DNA of 14,285 nucleotides from positions 1-14,285 of the forward strand of contig JBBPYR010000116.1 in the NCBI GenBank assembly GCA_038199755.1, in the 5' to 3' direction. The notes under the pieces were generated by a model. It had not been told where the DNA came from and ran no database searches. It saw nothing but the letters and a program-made list of their open reading frames with translations. Below are positions 7,040 to 14,285 of this stretch, in pieces. The stretch is from JBBPYR01 sp038199755. Lineage in GTDB: Bacteria > Chloroflexota > Ktedonobacteria > Ktedonobacterales > Ktedonobacteraceae. Numbering within the stretch: the first letter of the stretch is position 1; each line of letters starts with the position of its first letter. Position numbers and translations under genes: made by a program.

Positions 7040-7939
7040 ATGCAGTATGGGATTGAACTGCCGAACCAGGGGGCCTATGGCGATGTTCATACGTTGGTTG
7101 AGCTTGCTTCTCTGGCGGAGCAAACAGGATGGGATGGTGTTTTCATTTGGGACTGTCTTCTTTATGGAACGAATGAAGCATCAGTTTGTGATCCGTGGAT
7201 TGCTCTCGCTAGTATTGCTGAGCATACTCAACATCTTCGTTTCGGTACCCTGATGACTCCCTTGTCGCGCCGCCGTCCTTGGCATGTTGCTCGTCAGACG
7301 GTGACGTTGGATCATCTCTCTCATGGTCGCCTCATTATGGGTGTAGGCATTGGTGATTTGAATGATAGAGGATTTACTGAAGTCGGTGAGGTGACTGATG
7401 CCAAGGTGCGGGCTGAGATGCTTGATGAGGGGCTAGAGGTTCTGCTGGGGCTGTGGAGTGGACGAGCGTTCAGGTATGATGGCAAGCATTATCAACTGCG
7501 GGAGATGACGTTTTTGCCGCCTCCGGTGCAGTCACCCAGGATTCCTATTTGGGTTGGAGGGTACTGGCCTAACAAAAGGCCGATGCGCCGGGCAGCTCGC
7601 TTTGATGGAATTTGTCCCGGCAAGGTGAATAACGATGGCACTCCCGGCGAACTCACTCCTGCTGACGTGCAGGATCTCAAAAAGTATATTGGTAGCCAGC
7701 GCACGTCTGATGCTCCGTTCGACATCGTGATAGGGGGTCAAACAGCTTGCGATGATCCCAAGCAAGCAGAGACGCTCGTCACTTCATTTGCCAGAGCTGG
7801 GGCAACATGGTGGCTGGAAAGTGCTGGGGCGTGGCCTGATATGTTGAGCCTCGCTAGCATGCGTACCCGTATCAGGCAAGGGCCACCGCGTATTGATAGC
7901 AACCATGTTTTCAGGGATGAGAATGACGAGGCGGGATAA
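7040..7939 (+). CDS. Luciferase-like (LLM class) flavin- or F420-dependent oxidoreductase
   Basis: 299 residues, a single TIM-barrel domain of the bacterial-luciferase superfamily, which uses FMN or coenzyme F420 to oxidise or reduce small organic substrates in the cytosol. Family marks are GIELPNQG (4-11), LAEQTGWDGVFIWD (25-38), LRFGTLMTPLSRRRPW (66-81), LDHLSHGRLIMGVGIG (90-105) and the late IPIWVGGYWP (168-177). The start ATG at 7040 follows GGGAGG at a good distance; an overlapping frame starting at 6978 is a shadow. The protein is slightly shorter than many relatives (about 320-350) and has a polar tail. Cofactor and substrate cannot be read from the sequence. It stands alone, with no partner flavin reductase nearby. 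Confidence 0.9.
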   Translation: MQYGIELPNQGAYGDVHTLVELASLAEQTGWDGVFIWDCLLYGTNEASVCDPWIALASIAEHTQHLRFGTLMTPLSRRRPWHVARQTVTLDHLSHGRLIMGVGIGDLNDRGFTEVGEVTDAKVRAEMLDEGLEVLLGLWSGRAFRYDGKHYQLREMTFLPPPVQSPRIPIWVGGYWPNKRPMRRAARFDGICPGKVNNDGTPGELTPADVQDLKKYIGSQRTSDAPFDIVIGGQTACDDPKQAETLVTSFARAGATWWLESAGAWPDMLSLASMRTRIRQGPPRIDSNHVFRDENDEAG

Positions 7940-7994
7940 TCTTGCCTCACCACATGGGTAGGTAATGCTGGCAGTACGCTCTGTAGAGGCTCTG

Positions 7995-8216
7995 CTAGCT
8001 GAGGGCTCGCAGCGTATTTAGTAGTGTGGATGGCTCTAGGCGATGGGTAAAGTCTGCGTCGACAGAGGCGAGGCGAATGGTGCCGCCGCTATCAATGACG
8101 AAGGTTCCTGGCATGGGCAGTTCCCACGTATCATCGCCGTTATATTTGGTGAGATCAAAGTGGTACTGCTCATAAAGGGCCAGCAGTTGATCGGAAAGCC
8201 AACTGGTACGGGGGCG
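7995..8216 (-). pseudogene. 3' remnant of a redoxin (AhpC/TSA-type peroxiredoxin-like) gene
   Basis: Minus-strand reading from about 8216 to the TAG at 7995-7997 gives around 70 codons: SWLSDQLLALYEQY, then NGDDTWELPMPGTFVID and TIRLASVDADFTHRLEP. This is the characteristic C-terminal half of redoxin-domain peroxiredoxin-like proteins, which reduce peroxides with thiols. The N-terminal half with the active-site cysteine is missing, and the frame meets a stop upstream at about 8217-8219. The break coincides with a small GC-rich repeat-like sequence. There is no start codon or ribosome site, so it is a dead fragment. Confidence 0.7.
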
Positions 8217-8256
8217 TCATAAATGCCTGCCCCTACAAATGGGCCTGCAGCGCGCT
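8211..8256. repeat. Small dispersed-repeat-like sequence at the broken end of the redoxin gene
   Basis: The stretch GGGGCGTCATAAATGCCTGCCCC and its continuation contain two similar units (aaATGcCTGC and aaATGggcCTGC). They look like the short GC-rich repeats scattered through large Chloroflexota genomes. Homology of the redoxin remnant stops exactly here, suggesting insertion or repeat-driven deletion. Only one copy is in the window, so its repeated nature is inferred. Confidence 0.4.
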
Positions 8257-8407
8257 TCGCTGCTGCTTTTGGGTCAATTGTTTATGCATGTACTTATTCA
8301 GATTCGCCGACTGATACGAGTATATACTGGAATGGTGACGCGGGAGCCAGAACGCTCTCAATGAGACCTCACTAGAAAAGTGGTCAATCTGAACGTATGT
8401 CAACTGA

Positions 8408-8413
8408 GGAGGA
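8408..8413 (+). promoter_or_regulatory. Shine-Dalgarno site fixing the DinB-like start
   Basis: A strong GAGGAGG-type site just ahead of the ATG at 8418. It lies inside the longer reading frame that begins at 8397, and so argues that translation starts at 8418. Confidence 0.7.
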
Positions 8414-8417
8414 AGGT

Positions 8418-8891
8418 ATGTTCTCAAAAGAGTCAAAAGATGCTATGTCAAAAGAACAACTCATACAGGAGTTCGCAGAGGCGTATGAGCAATTCATCGA
8501 AACGGCATTGCTCGCAGCGAGACGCGGCGTGACTGGCCAAGGAGATTCGTGGGGGCCGCGTGAGTTTGTGGCCCATATGGCAGGCTGGGAAGTGATGGCA
8601 ACTGTACATATTCCCCACGTTGCTGCTGGCATGCCCCCGATCTTTGGGTCTGTCGACGAAACACTGCAAGATGCCATGAATGATACACTCAACACTGCGA
8701 TGGTGACGCTGATTGGAGATCAACCGCTTGAGCCGCTGTGTGGCATCTTGCGCCAGGCTTACCAGCACACTGTCGAGATACTCACGAAGTTGGACGATAG
8801 GTTCTTTCAGCCAGGTGAATATATCTATGAACGCACGAATGATGTCATTGAGCATTGTCAAGAGCACATGCAAGACCTCGTGCGCAGTTAA
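8418..8891 (+). CDS. DinB-like four-helix-bundle protein
   Basis: 157 residues from the ATG at 8418, chosen because AGGAGG ends five bases before it; the frame could extend to 8397 but without a ribosome site. The pattern is that of DinB/DfsB-type four-helix proteins: an N-terminal helix KEQLIQEFAEAYEQF (12-26), then the W-x(2)-R-E-F-V-A-H-M-A-G-W-E block (45-58) with His53, a long middle section with the AGMPP turn (70-74), and a C-terminal helix IEHCQEHMQDL (144-154) with His146 and His150. The three His could form the metal site typical of this superfamily. Members are thiol-dependent transferases, hydrolases or stress proteins of mostly unknown substrate. No neighbouring thiol-biosynthesis gene is present. 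The fold call is good; the activity is unknown. Confidence 0.75.
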   Translation: MFSKESKDAMSKEQLIQEFAEAYEQFIETALLAARRGVTGQGDSWGPREFVAHMAGWEVMATVHIPHVAAGMPPIFGSVDETLQDAMNDTLNTAMVTLIGDQPLEPLCGILRQAYQHTVEILTKLDDRFFQPGEYIYERTNDVIEHCQEHMQDLVRS

Positions 8892-8942
8892 GAACCGCAA
8901 GAGCGAATTGGAGAGCCAGGAGGGACATCCTTACTGGGTGTG

Positions 8943-8972
8943 TTGATTATGTTACCTCTTCTAGCATATGAT
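8943..8972 (+). promoter_or_regulatory. Probable promoter of the P450-PhoD-SDR operon
   Basis: TTGATT (8943-8948), 18-bp spacer, TATGAT (8967-8972), pointing toward the P450 start at 9026 with a leader of about 45 nt. Both elements are close to consensus, and it is the only good match in the 134-bp gap after the DinB-like gene. Confidence 0.45.
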
Positions 8973-9025
8973 ACATGGGTGGGTGTTTTGATACAAGATA
9001 GTGCTAAAGGAAGCAGGAAATATAG

Positions 9026-10525
9026 ATGGCGACAAATATAGATGAAGGGCAGCTGGGCGCGAAGACAGAGGATGCGGGGGCGTTACTGCCACCGGGGCCG
9101 CGCCGCTTACCTTATATTGGTAATCTTTTCTCTTTGCGGCAGGATCCGCTGGGCTTTTTGCAGGGGGTGCAGCGCACGTATGGCGATATGGCGACGATTT
9201 ACCTTGGGAAGAATCCGGCGGTGGTGTTGTTTCGACCGGAATATGTGCGCTATGTGCTAGTGGAGCATCCACGCGATTTCTCGAATAGCGGCCTGGGACC
9301 GGAGAATGGCGGCGGCAATGCTGCGAATGAGGGCTTGTTGACGATTGATGGTGAGAAGCATCGTCAGCAGCGGCGCGCTGTGCAGCCAGCTTTTCATAAG
9401 AAGCGGGTCGAGGGCTATGGCGCGATTATTGAGCAGTATACGCAGGAGTTGCTCAAGACGTGGCACGTGGGGGATACGGTGGATATGTCGCGGAGCTTGC
9501 AGGAGTTGACGCTGCGTATTGTGAGTAAGTGTCTCTTTAGCATTGATTTGTCGGCTCAGCTTGGCCCTTTGAGCGATGCGTTCGATGGCGTGATTGGTAG
9601 TTCGACGAGTATGGCCGAGGATTTTTTGAATATTCGCATTGATAATCCGGTCACAGGCTATGGCAAGCGCATGGCGGCCACGCGCCAACTTGACATGCTG
9701 ATCTATACGCTGATCGCGCAACGCCGTGATGATGAGCGGGATTATCATGATGTGCTTTCGATGCTGATGGCGACTGAGGATGGTGAAGAGCCAGGGCGGA
9801 AGCTGAACGATAAGCAGATCCACGATCATATCCTGACGTTTTTGGCGGCAGGTCACGAGACGACGGCGATTACGCTGGTGTGGACGTTTTACTTGCTGGC
9901 ACTGTATCCGCAGGTGCGTGTCAAGTTGCAGGATGAGGTGCGCACGCAGTTGGCTGGTCGCAAGCCGACGCTTGAGGAGTTGCCGAAATTGCCTTATATG
10001 GATTGGGTGTTAAGCGAGTCGATGCGCCTCTATCCGCCTGCATGGATGCAGATGCGGGTGGTGGCGAAGGAGGTGGAGATTGATGGGGTGCGCTTGCCGG
10101 TGGGAACGCTGGTGATGATGAGTCAGTGGGTGGTGCATCGCCTGCCTGCTCTGTGGGAGGATGCAGATGTGTTCAAGCCTGAACGCTGGGATGCGGCGAA
10201 CGCGGCGCAGATTCCGCCGGGGGCATATTTCCCCTTTGGTGGTGGGCCGCGCACGTGTATTGGCATGCCGCTGGCGCAACTGGAGGCGAAGATGATCCTG
10301 GCGAGTATTGTGCAAGAGTATACGCCGCAGCCTGTGGCAGGCTATACGCCGGGGTTTCAGCCAGCGATTACGTTGCGCCCGAAACGGCATTTAGAGGTGA
10401 CATTGATGCCCGCGTCTCTGGATGCGGGGGAGGCTTTTACGCGCCTGAACGAGCGGGCGATGCAACTTGGGGCGGAGCGCGATGGCTGCCGGGGCGCGCT
10501 GCTGGGCTTGTTGGGTTTGGGGTAG
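9026..10525 (+). CDS. Cytochrome P450 monooxygenase
   Basis: 499 residues, soluble bacterial type with the full set of P450 marks: proline-rich start LPPGPRRLPYIG (21-32), I-helix oxygen-binding AGHETT (275-280), ExxR in ESMR (331-334), FKPERW (383-388) and the heme-binding loop FGGGPRTCIG (404-413) with Cys411 as the iron ligand. It should hydroxylate or otherwise oxidise a lipophilic substrate using electrons from a ferredoxin or flavodoxin partner not encoded here. The ATG at 9026 has AGGA seven bases upstream. Residues 465-499 extend past the usual P450 end with a Gly/Leu-rich tail of no known role. There is no membrane anchor. The next gene begins seven bases after the stop. The fatty-acid/CYP102-like style of the motifs suggests a fatty or terpenoid substrate, but this cannot be decided. 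Confidence 0.95.
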   Translation: MATNIDEGQLGAKTEDAGALLPPGPRRLPYIGNLFSLRQDPLGFLQGVQRTYGDMATIYLGKNPAVVLFRPEYVRYVLVEHPRDFSNSGLGPENGGGNAANEGLLTIDGEKHRQQRRAVQPAFHKKRVEGYGAIIEQYTQELLKTWHVGDTVDMSRSLQELTLRIVSKCLFSIDLSAQLGPLSDAFDGVIGSSTSMAEDFLNIRIDNPVTGYGKRMAATRQLDMLIYTLIAQRRDDERDYHDVLSMLMATEDGEEPGRKLNDKQIHDHILTFLAAGHETTAITLVWTFYLLALYPQVRVKLQDEVRTQLAGRKPTLEELPKLPYMDWVLSESMRLYPPAWMQMRVVAKEVEIDGVRLPVGTLVMMSQWVVHRLPALWEDADVFKPERWDAANAAQIPPGAYFPFGGGPRTCIGMPLAQLEAKMILASIVQEYTPQPVAGYTPGFQPAITLRPKRHLEVTLMPASLDAGEAFTRLNERAMQLGAERDGCRGALLGLLGLG

Positions 10526-10532
10526 GAGAGAG

Positions 10533-13124
10533 ATGCTTGCTATGTCATGGACGCCGCTTGCGGAGCGTTTCAGCGCGCTACCACTGATTCTTTCGGGGCC
10601 TATATTGCGGCGCGTAGAGCCGGGGTCTGTGACGGTATGGCTTGCCTTGAAGGAGCCGCGCCGGGTCACGCTGCGCGTGTATGCGGATGAGGCAGGTGTG
10701 CTGGTGCCGCAATTGGAGGGGACGCAGCATACTATGCGTCTGGGCGACTGCTTGCATATGGTGGCGGTGACTGCGCGTGTCGGTACCGCTAGTGATAGTG
10801 TGTTGCAATGGGGCGGGTTGTACTATTATGATCTGTTCTTTCAAGCTGATGATGCTTCAGTTGCGCCTGACATGCCAGTACACGAGGGTGCCGCTCACCT
10901 CGACACGGCAGGGATTTTGAATGTCGATCCTGCTCAGGCGAGTGCGTGCCAGCGGCTGGTCTATCCTGGCTATGCGCTGCCGAGCTTTGTGTTGCCGCCC
11001 GCAGATGTACGCTTGCTGCGCGTGGTGCATGGCTCATGCCGTAAGCCGCATGGCGTTGGCAAGGATATGCTCTTGGCCCTTGATACTTTGCTCGCAGCAG
11101 CTTTACAAGAGGGAGGCATGCGTCCGCAGCAACTCTTTCTCACGGGGGATCAGATTTATGCTGATGATGTGGCGGCTCCGCTGCTGTTTGCACTGATTGA
11201 TGCTGGCAAATGCTTGTTTGCTGGCAACGAAGACGAGGTGTTACCTGGGACAGAGTCGCCTGTTTGCGCGTTGGGGCCAGGGGCACGTGCCGATATGGTG
11301 CGCAGGGCTATGTTCACTACGACCCATGCGCAGAACCACTTGCTAGCTTTGCGGGAATATGCCGCTATGTATCTGTTTGTCTGGTCTGATGTCCTCTGGC
11401 CCGCTGATCTGCCAAGCATGCAGGAGCTAGGGAATGCCTATCCACAGGGTCATCCTGATGAGGACGATAAGGAGCGGAAGAGGTGGGAAGAGGAGTATCA
11501 TGAGCAAACGCGCTTACTGCAGGCGTTTCGTGCTACGTTACCACAGGTACGCCGTGCTTTAGCCAATGTTGCTACCTATATGATCTTCGACGATCATGAT
11601 ATTACCGATGACTGGTTCCTTGATGGTGCTTGGTGCCAGCGTGTGCTGGCTAACCCCATGGGTCGACGCATCGTGCGCAATGGCTGGCTGGCTTATGCGC
11701 TGTTTCAGGGTTGGGGGAATACGCCGCAGCAGTTTGCAGAGACGGATGGCATGGCCTTACTGCGTGCTGTCGACGCCTGCCGTGGCGAGGTGTCAGATGG
11801 CGAGGGGGAGTTGATCGAGGAATTGCTTGGCTTGCCGACGGCTTTTAGTGGTAGTGGAGAGTTGTCACGTTCCCCGCGCGCATTGCGCTGGTACCATTCG
11901 TTTGAAGGCATGCATTACCGATTTCTTTTGCTGGATACGCGCACGCAGCGTCACTATCATGCGCCGCATGACTTTCCTAGCTTGTTATCTGCCGCCGCTA
12001 TGCAGAGGCAGATAAGCGACGTGGCACGCGAGGATGTGGATGTCACGCTCATTATTTCGGCGACTCCGGTGTTGGGCGTGGACTTTATCGAGTCTATTCA
12101 GGTGTGGAGTCACTGGTTTGTGAAGGAGAATTATGCCTACGACTGCGAGGCATGGGCGTTGGAATGGAATAGTTTTCAGCGTTTGCTGAAGACGGTGAGT
12201 GCGATGAAGCGCGTGGTTTTGCTTTCTGGAGATGTGCATTACGCGTTTGGATCTAGTATGGAGTATTGGGATGAGCACACTGCCACCACTGCTAAGTTGG
12301 TGAATTATACGTCCAGTTCTTTCCATAATGAGGGCACGGGGGCGCATATTGCGATGCTGGCGATAGGCTATCCGCGCTTGCTGCACTTGTTACGCCGACA
12401 GGAGACGCCGACGCTAGACTTTTTTGCCTGGGATATTACGCCGGGCGATAAGGCTATTCACAGGCAGGTGCTGCCGCACGTGTGGCGGCGCATCTATTTG
12501 TTCTGGTGGGCTATTCCACGCTTGCTGGCTACCCGTCGCTCACCGTATGAGATTGTGATGCCTGCACACGGTTGGCTGAAGGGAGCTTTTCATAGTTTTC
12601 CGCCTGATCGCGTCTATCGCTTGCGCTATTTGCGCAATACGCTCGTTCGCGTCAACCAGCGCAAGAGAGATCGCTTGCGGGCGAGAACGTCTCCATGGAT
12701 GGTGAGATTGCTGCGCATTCCGCTGGGGTTTTTGACTTTGCTTGAGACGAGTGTGCGTAGGCTCACCCGCTCGGTGCTGTGGCGTGTAAGAAAGCATGAG
12801 CAGACGCCCACAAGCATGCTGGAACGTGAGGCGGAGCGCGGAACGAATAAGCTGGCACGTGAGCTTACGAAGCCGAGGCGAAAGCTGGTGGATGCCTTGC
12901 TGCGTTCCTTTGGGGGGCCGATGGAGGGGAAGGCGGGTGAGCTGATTGTGGGCTATAACAATCTGGGCGAGATTTATTTTGAGTGGACGGAGACGAGCAA
13001 GACGGTGGGGCAACGTCTGTGGTATGTGAATGATGATGACGATGATGCACACGGCTTGCAGTACACTGACTATTGCGAGACGCTTGCATTGCCAGGGATG
13101 GATGCGGCACCGCCGTTGCCATGA
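10533..13124 (+). CDS. PhoD-like metallophosphoesterase, long form without signal peptide
   Basis: 863 residues from the ATG at 10533, which has AGGAG overlapping the P450 stop; the frame runs open upstream inside P450 but without support (a second ATG at 10542 is possible). An N-terminal beta-rich domain (about 18-130) precedes the PhoD-type phosphatase core. Metal-binding blocks are HGSCRKPHG (166-174), LTGDQIYADD (203-212), FDDHDITDDW (352-361) and LSGDVHYAFG (564-573), so a dinuclear Ca/Fe-type centre is expected. It would hydrolyse phosphomono- or diesters. Unlike classical PhoD there is no Tat or Sec signal, so it probably stays in the cytosol. The last 240 residues are Arg-rich and amphipathic, with an Asp run (YVNDDDDDAHG) near the end; their role is unknown, perhaps membrane or polyanion contact. 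It lies between P450 and SDR, suggesting action on the same metabolite or lipid. Confidence 0.88.
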   Translation: MLAMSWTPLAERFSALPLILSGPILRRVEPGSVTVWLALKEPRRVTLRVYADEAGVLVPQLEGTQHTMRLGDCLHMVAVTARVGTASDSVLQWGGLYYYDLFFQADDASVAPDMPVHEGAAHLDTAGILNVDPAQASACQRLVYPGYALPSFVLPPADVRLLRVVHGSCRKPHGVGKDMLLALDTLLAAALQEGGMRPQQLFLTGDQIYADDVAAPLLFALIDAGKCLFAGNEDEVLPGTESPVCALGPGARADMVRRAMFTTTHAQNHLLALREYAAMYLFVWSDVLWPADLPSMQELGNAYPQGHPDEDDKERKRWEEEYHEQTRLLQAFRATLPQVRRALANVATYMIFDDHDITDDWFLDGAWCQRVLANPMGRRIVRNGWLAYALFQGWGNTPQQFAETDGMALLRAVDACRGEVSDGEGELIEELLGLPTAFSGSGELSRSPRALRWYHSFEGMHYRFLLLDTRTQRHYHAPHDFPSLLSAAAMQRQISDVAREDVDVTLIISATPVLGVDFIESIQVWSHWFVKENYAYDCEAWALEWNSFQRLLKTVSAMKRVVLLSGDVHYAFGSSMEYWDEHTATTAKLVNYTSSSFHNEGTGAHIAMLAIGYPRLLHLLRRQETPTLDFFAWDITPGDKAIHRQVLPHVWRRIYLFWWAIPRLLATRRSPYEIVMPAHGWLKGAFHSFPPDRVYRLRYLRNTLVRVNQRKRDRLRARTSPWMVRLLRIPLGFLTLLETSVRRLTRSVLWRVRKHEQTPTSMLEREAERGTNKLARELTKPRRKLVDALLRSFGGPMEGKAGELIVGYNNLGEIYFEWTETSKTVGQRLWYVNDDDDDAHGLQYTDYCETLALPGMDAAPPLP

Positions 13125-13152
13125 GTCGATAGCACTACATAGGAGGAAATAC

Positions 13153-13941
13153 GTGAATCCTTTTTCTGGAAAAGCCGTTCTTGTCACTGGTGCTGGTGTA
13201 GGGATTGGCTATGCGCTGTGTCAGACATTTGCCAAGGCGGGTGCGATTGTGGCGTTGAATGATGTCAATCCTGTCCTCTGCCATACCGCTGCACAGGGCA
13301 TCAATGATGCTTTAGGAGTGGAGCGGGTCCACGCGTATGAGGGTGATATTGCCGATGTAGGAGCGATTCGCACAGTGTGTCAACGTTTTGCGGACACGGC
13401 TGGACGGCTGGATATTGTGATTGCCAACGCTGGTATCACCAGTTATGGCGAGTTCCTGACGTATACACCGGAAGCATTCGATCGGCTCATGGACGTTAAT
13501 CTGCGGGGAAGTTTCTTTACCGCGCAAAGTGCTGCCACGATTATGATTCAGGCTCATATTCCTGGGCGTATCATTCTGATGTCATCTGTGACCGGCATGC
13601 AGGCACATATGAACCTGGGATGTTATGGCATTACCAAAGCAGGTATTCGCATGATGGCAAAAACCATCGCACTGGAAGTGGGCAAATATGGTATTACCGT
13701 CAACGCCATTAGCCCAGGAGCGACCCTCACTGAACGGACACTGCACGATGATCCCAATTATGAAAGCAATTGGGCCAGCGTGACGCCAGATGGACGCGTC
13801 GGCTACGTAGAGGATATCGTCGCAGCGGCCCTCTATCTCGCCTCGCCAGAAGCACGCCACGTGACAGGACAAACTCTTGTAGTAGACGGTGGGTGGACCT
13901 TGCAGAGCCCACTGCCACCAGAGCAGCCAACTCTGTCCTAA
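13153..13941 (+). CDS. Short-chain dehydrogenase/reductase (SDR), NAD-type
   Basis: 262 residues, starting at a GTG at 13153 with AGGAGG six to seven bases upstream; an open frame further upstream overlaps PhoD and lacks support. Classical SDR layout: cofactor loop TGAGVGIG (12-19), Asp37 after the second strand (favouring NAD over NADP), NAG (92-94), catalytic Ser145 in MSSVTG and YxxxK as Y158/K162, then the SPGA (188-191) and C-terminal VVDGGW (243-248) family blocks. It should oxidise a secondary alcohol or reduce a ketone. It follows PhoD by 28 nt on the same strand, so it is likely the third gene of the operon, possibly acting on the alcohol made by the P450. The substrate cannot be read from the sequence. 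Confidence 0.92.
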   Translation: MNPFSGKAVLVTGAGVGIGYALCQTFAKAGAIVALNDVNPVLCHTAAQGINDALGVERVHAYEGDIADVGAIRTVCQRFADTAGRLDIVIANAGITSYGEFLTYTPEAFDRLMDVNLRGSFFTAQSAATIMIQAHIPGRIILMSSVTGMQAHMNLGCYGITKAGIRMMAKTIALEVGKYGITVNAISPGATLTERTLHDDPNYESNWASVTPDGRVGYVEDIVAAALYLASPEARHVTGQTLVVDGGWTLQSPLPPEQPTLS

Positions 13942-14141
13942 GTGCCTTCAGCACCGAGAGCAGGCAGACGCTAGCACTTCGCCTGCGATCTTGCGCTGGA
14001 GGATGGTATGCTAGAGGGACGAGGGCGCGCTAATGCAGGTGAACGAAATGAACTGGTAATAAACGGTGCTGTAGGGACCAGCTTGAGCGCGTCCAAGAGA
14101 CATCAACCTAAGAATGGCTGAGGTGGTGAGGACGGGTGGAA
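13942..14141. other. Non-coding stretch after the SDR gene
   Basis: About 200 bases with no credible gene. A short inverted pair GCAGGC/GCCTGC (about 13960-13986) lies after the SDR stop but has no T run behind it, so a terminator is not supported. A 37-codon open frame at 14008 has no ribosome site or recognisable protein. Confidence 0.4.
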
Positions 14142-14222
14142 GGGACCCTCGGGTCGCCCGTGGGGTGGGGCAAACGCCCAAAAAAGGGGGGGTATTGCCG
14201 GCACGGGCGACCCAAGGGTCCC
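14142..14222. repeat. 21-bp inverted repeat with 39-bp loop (REP/MITE-like)
   Basis: The left arm at 14142-14162 and right arm at 14202-14222 are reverse complements with a single mismatch. Each arm also contains its own interrupted palindrome, GACCC-TC-GGGTC and GACCC-AA-GGGTC, so a cruciform or double hairpin is possible. Partial complementarity extends outside the arms (GTGGA / TCCAC). The loop has an A run and a G run. It resembles the GC-rich palindromic repeats scattered in Chloroflexota and cyanobacteria. No protein is encoded. Confidence 0.75.
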
Positions 14223-14235
14223 ACCCCCTCCACGT

Positions 14236-14251
14236 CCCCCCCCCCCCCCCC
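14236..14251. repeat. Homopolymer of 16 C
   Basis: A run of 16 C directly beside the inverted repeat, close to the window end. Such runs are prone to slippage and sequencing error, so the exact length is uncertain. Confidence 0.8.
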
Positions 14252-14285
14252 ACCAGAATCCTACCCACAACCAGGGCCCAAAGGA

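Noticed and set aside
9257..9856. 199-codon open frame on the minus strand inside the P450 gene
   Set aside because: Lies antisense to a clear P450 whose motifs cover the region; composition is the mirror of GC-rich coding DNA and no protein family is recognisable.
10467..10532. Upstream extension of the PhoD-like frame into the P450 gene
   Set aside because: The extra 22 residues read through P450 coding sequence, whereas AGGAG sits right before the ATG at 10533.
13030..13152. Upstream extension of the SDR frame
   Set aside because: It overlaps the PhoD-like C-terminus and lacks a ribosome site; the GTG at 13153 has AGGAGG and begins right at the SDR fold.
12540..13187. 215-codon open frame on the minus strand inside the PhoD-like gene
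   Set aside because: Antisense shadow rich in His/Arg/Gln, no ribosome site, and overlaps both the PhoD-like and SDR genes.
14008..14121. 37-codon open frame after the SDR gene
   Set aside because: No Shine-Dalgarno, no recognisable protein and no conserved context.
1..14285. CRISPR array, tRNA or rRNA
   Set aside because: No regularly spaced direct repeats and no cloverleaf or conserved rRNA segments were noticed on either strand.

Overview
The window looks like a draft-assembly segment from a Ktedonobacteria-like member of the Chloroflexota. This is inferred from gene content: large bacterial P450s, PhoD-like proteins, luciferase-like oxidoreductases, redoxin remnants, and GC-rich 'CCTGCCCC' and 'GGGTCGCCC' dispersed repeats. 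It is not proven by any marker gene. Both ends look like repeat-associated break points: a mobile-element end at the left, and a long inverted repeat plus a run of 16 C at the right.

Left part (about 1-5990, minus strand, clearly AT-rich): a compact five-gene cassette read right to left from a strong promoter-like sequence at 5957-5985. The order is a PLD-nuclease/DEAH-helicase fusion, a 70-residue helical protein, a DndD-family SMC-like ATPase, a small protein resembling 'dnd system-associated protein 4', and an AIPR-family (abortive infection) protein. Gene junctions are very tight (9-nt gap, ATGA overlap, TAGTG overlap, stop codon overlapping the next Shine-Dalgarno), so the five are almost certainly one translationally coupled operon. 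The families are those seen around DNA phosphorothioation and phage defence, but no cysteine desulfurase, DndB, DndC or DndE is visible. It may therefore be a stand-alone nuclease/helicase/ATPase defence module. The AIPR gene is cut off at its 3' end by what appears to be a mobile-element insertion, so this copy may be damaged.

Middle part (about 6000-8900): an AT-rich spacer; a minus-strand secreted lipoprotein with a degenerate cupredoxin-like domain; a plus-strand luciferase-like flavin/F420 oxidoreductase; a minus-strand 3' fragment of a redoxin (AhpC/TSA-type) gene broken off at a small dispersed repeat; and a plus-strand DinB-like four-helix protein.

Right part (about 8940-13941, plus strand, GC-rich): cytochrome P450, PhoD-like metallophosphoesterase and a short-chain dehydrogenase/reductase, spaced 7 and 28 nt apart and each with a good Shine-Dalgarno. 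They probably form a co-transcribed oxidation module on an unknown substrate. No gene is supported after 13941. No tRNA, rRNA, CRISPR array or convincing intrinsic terminator was seen.
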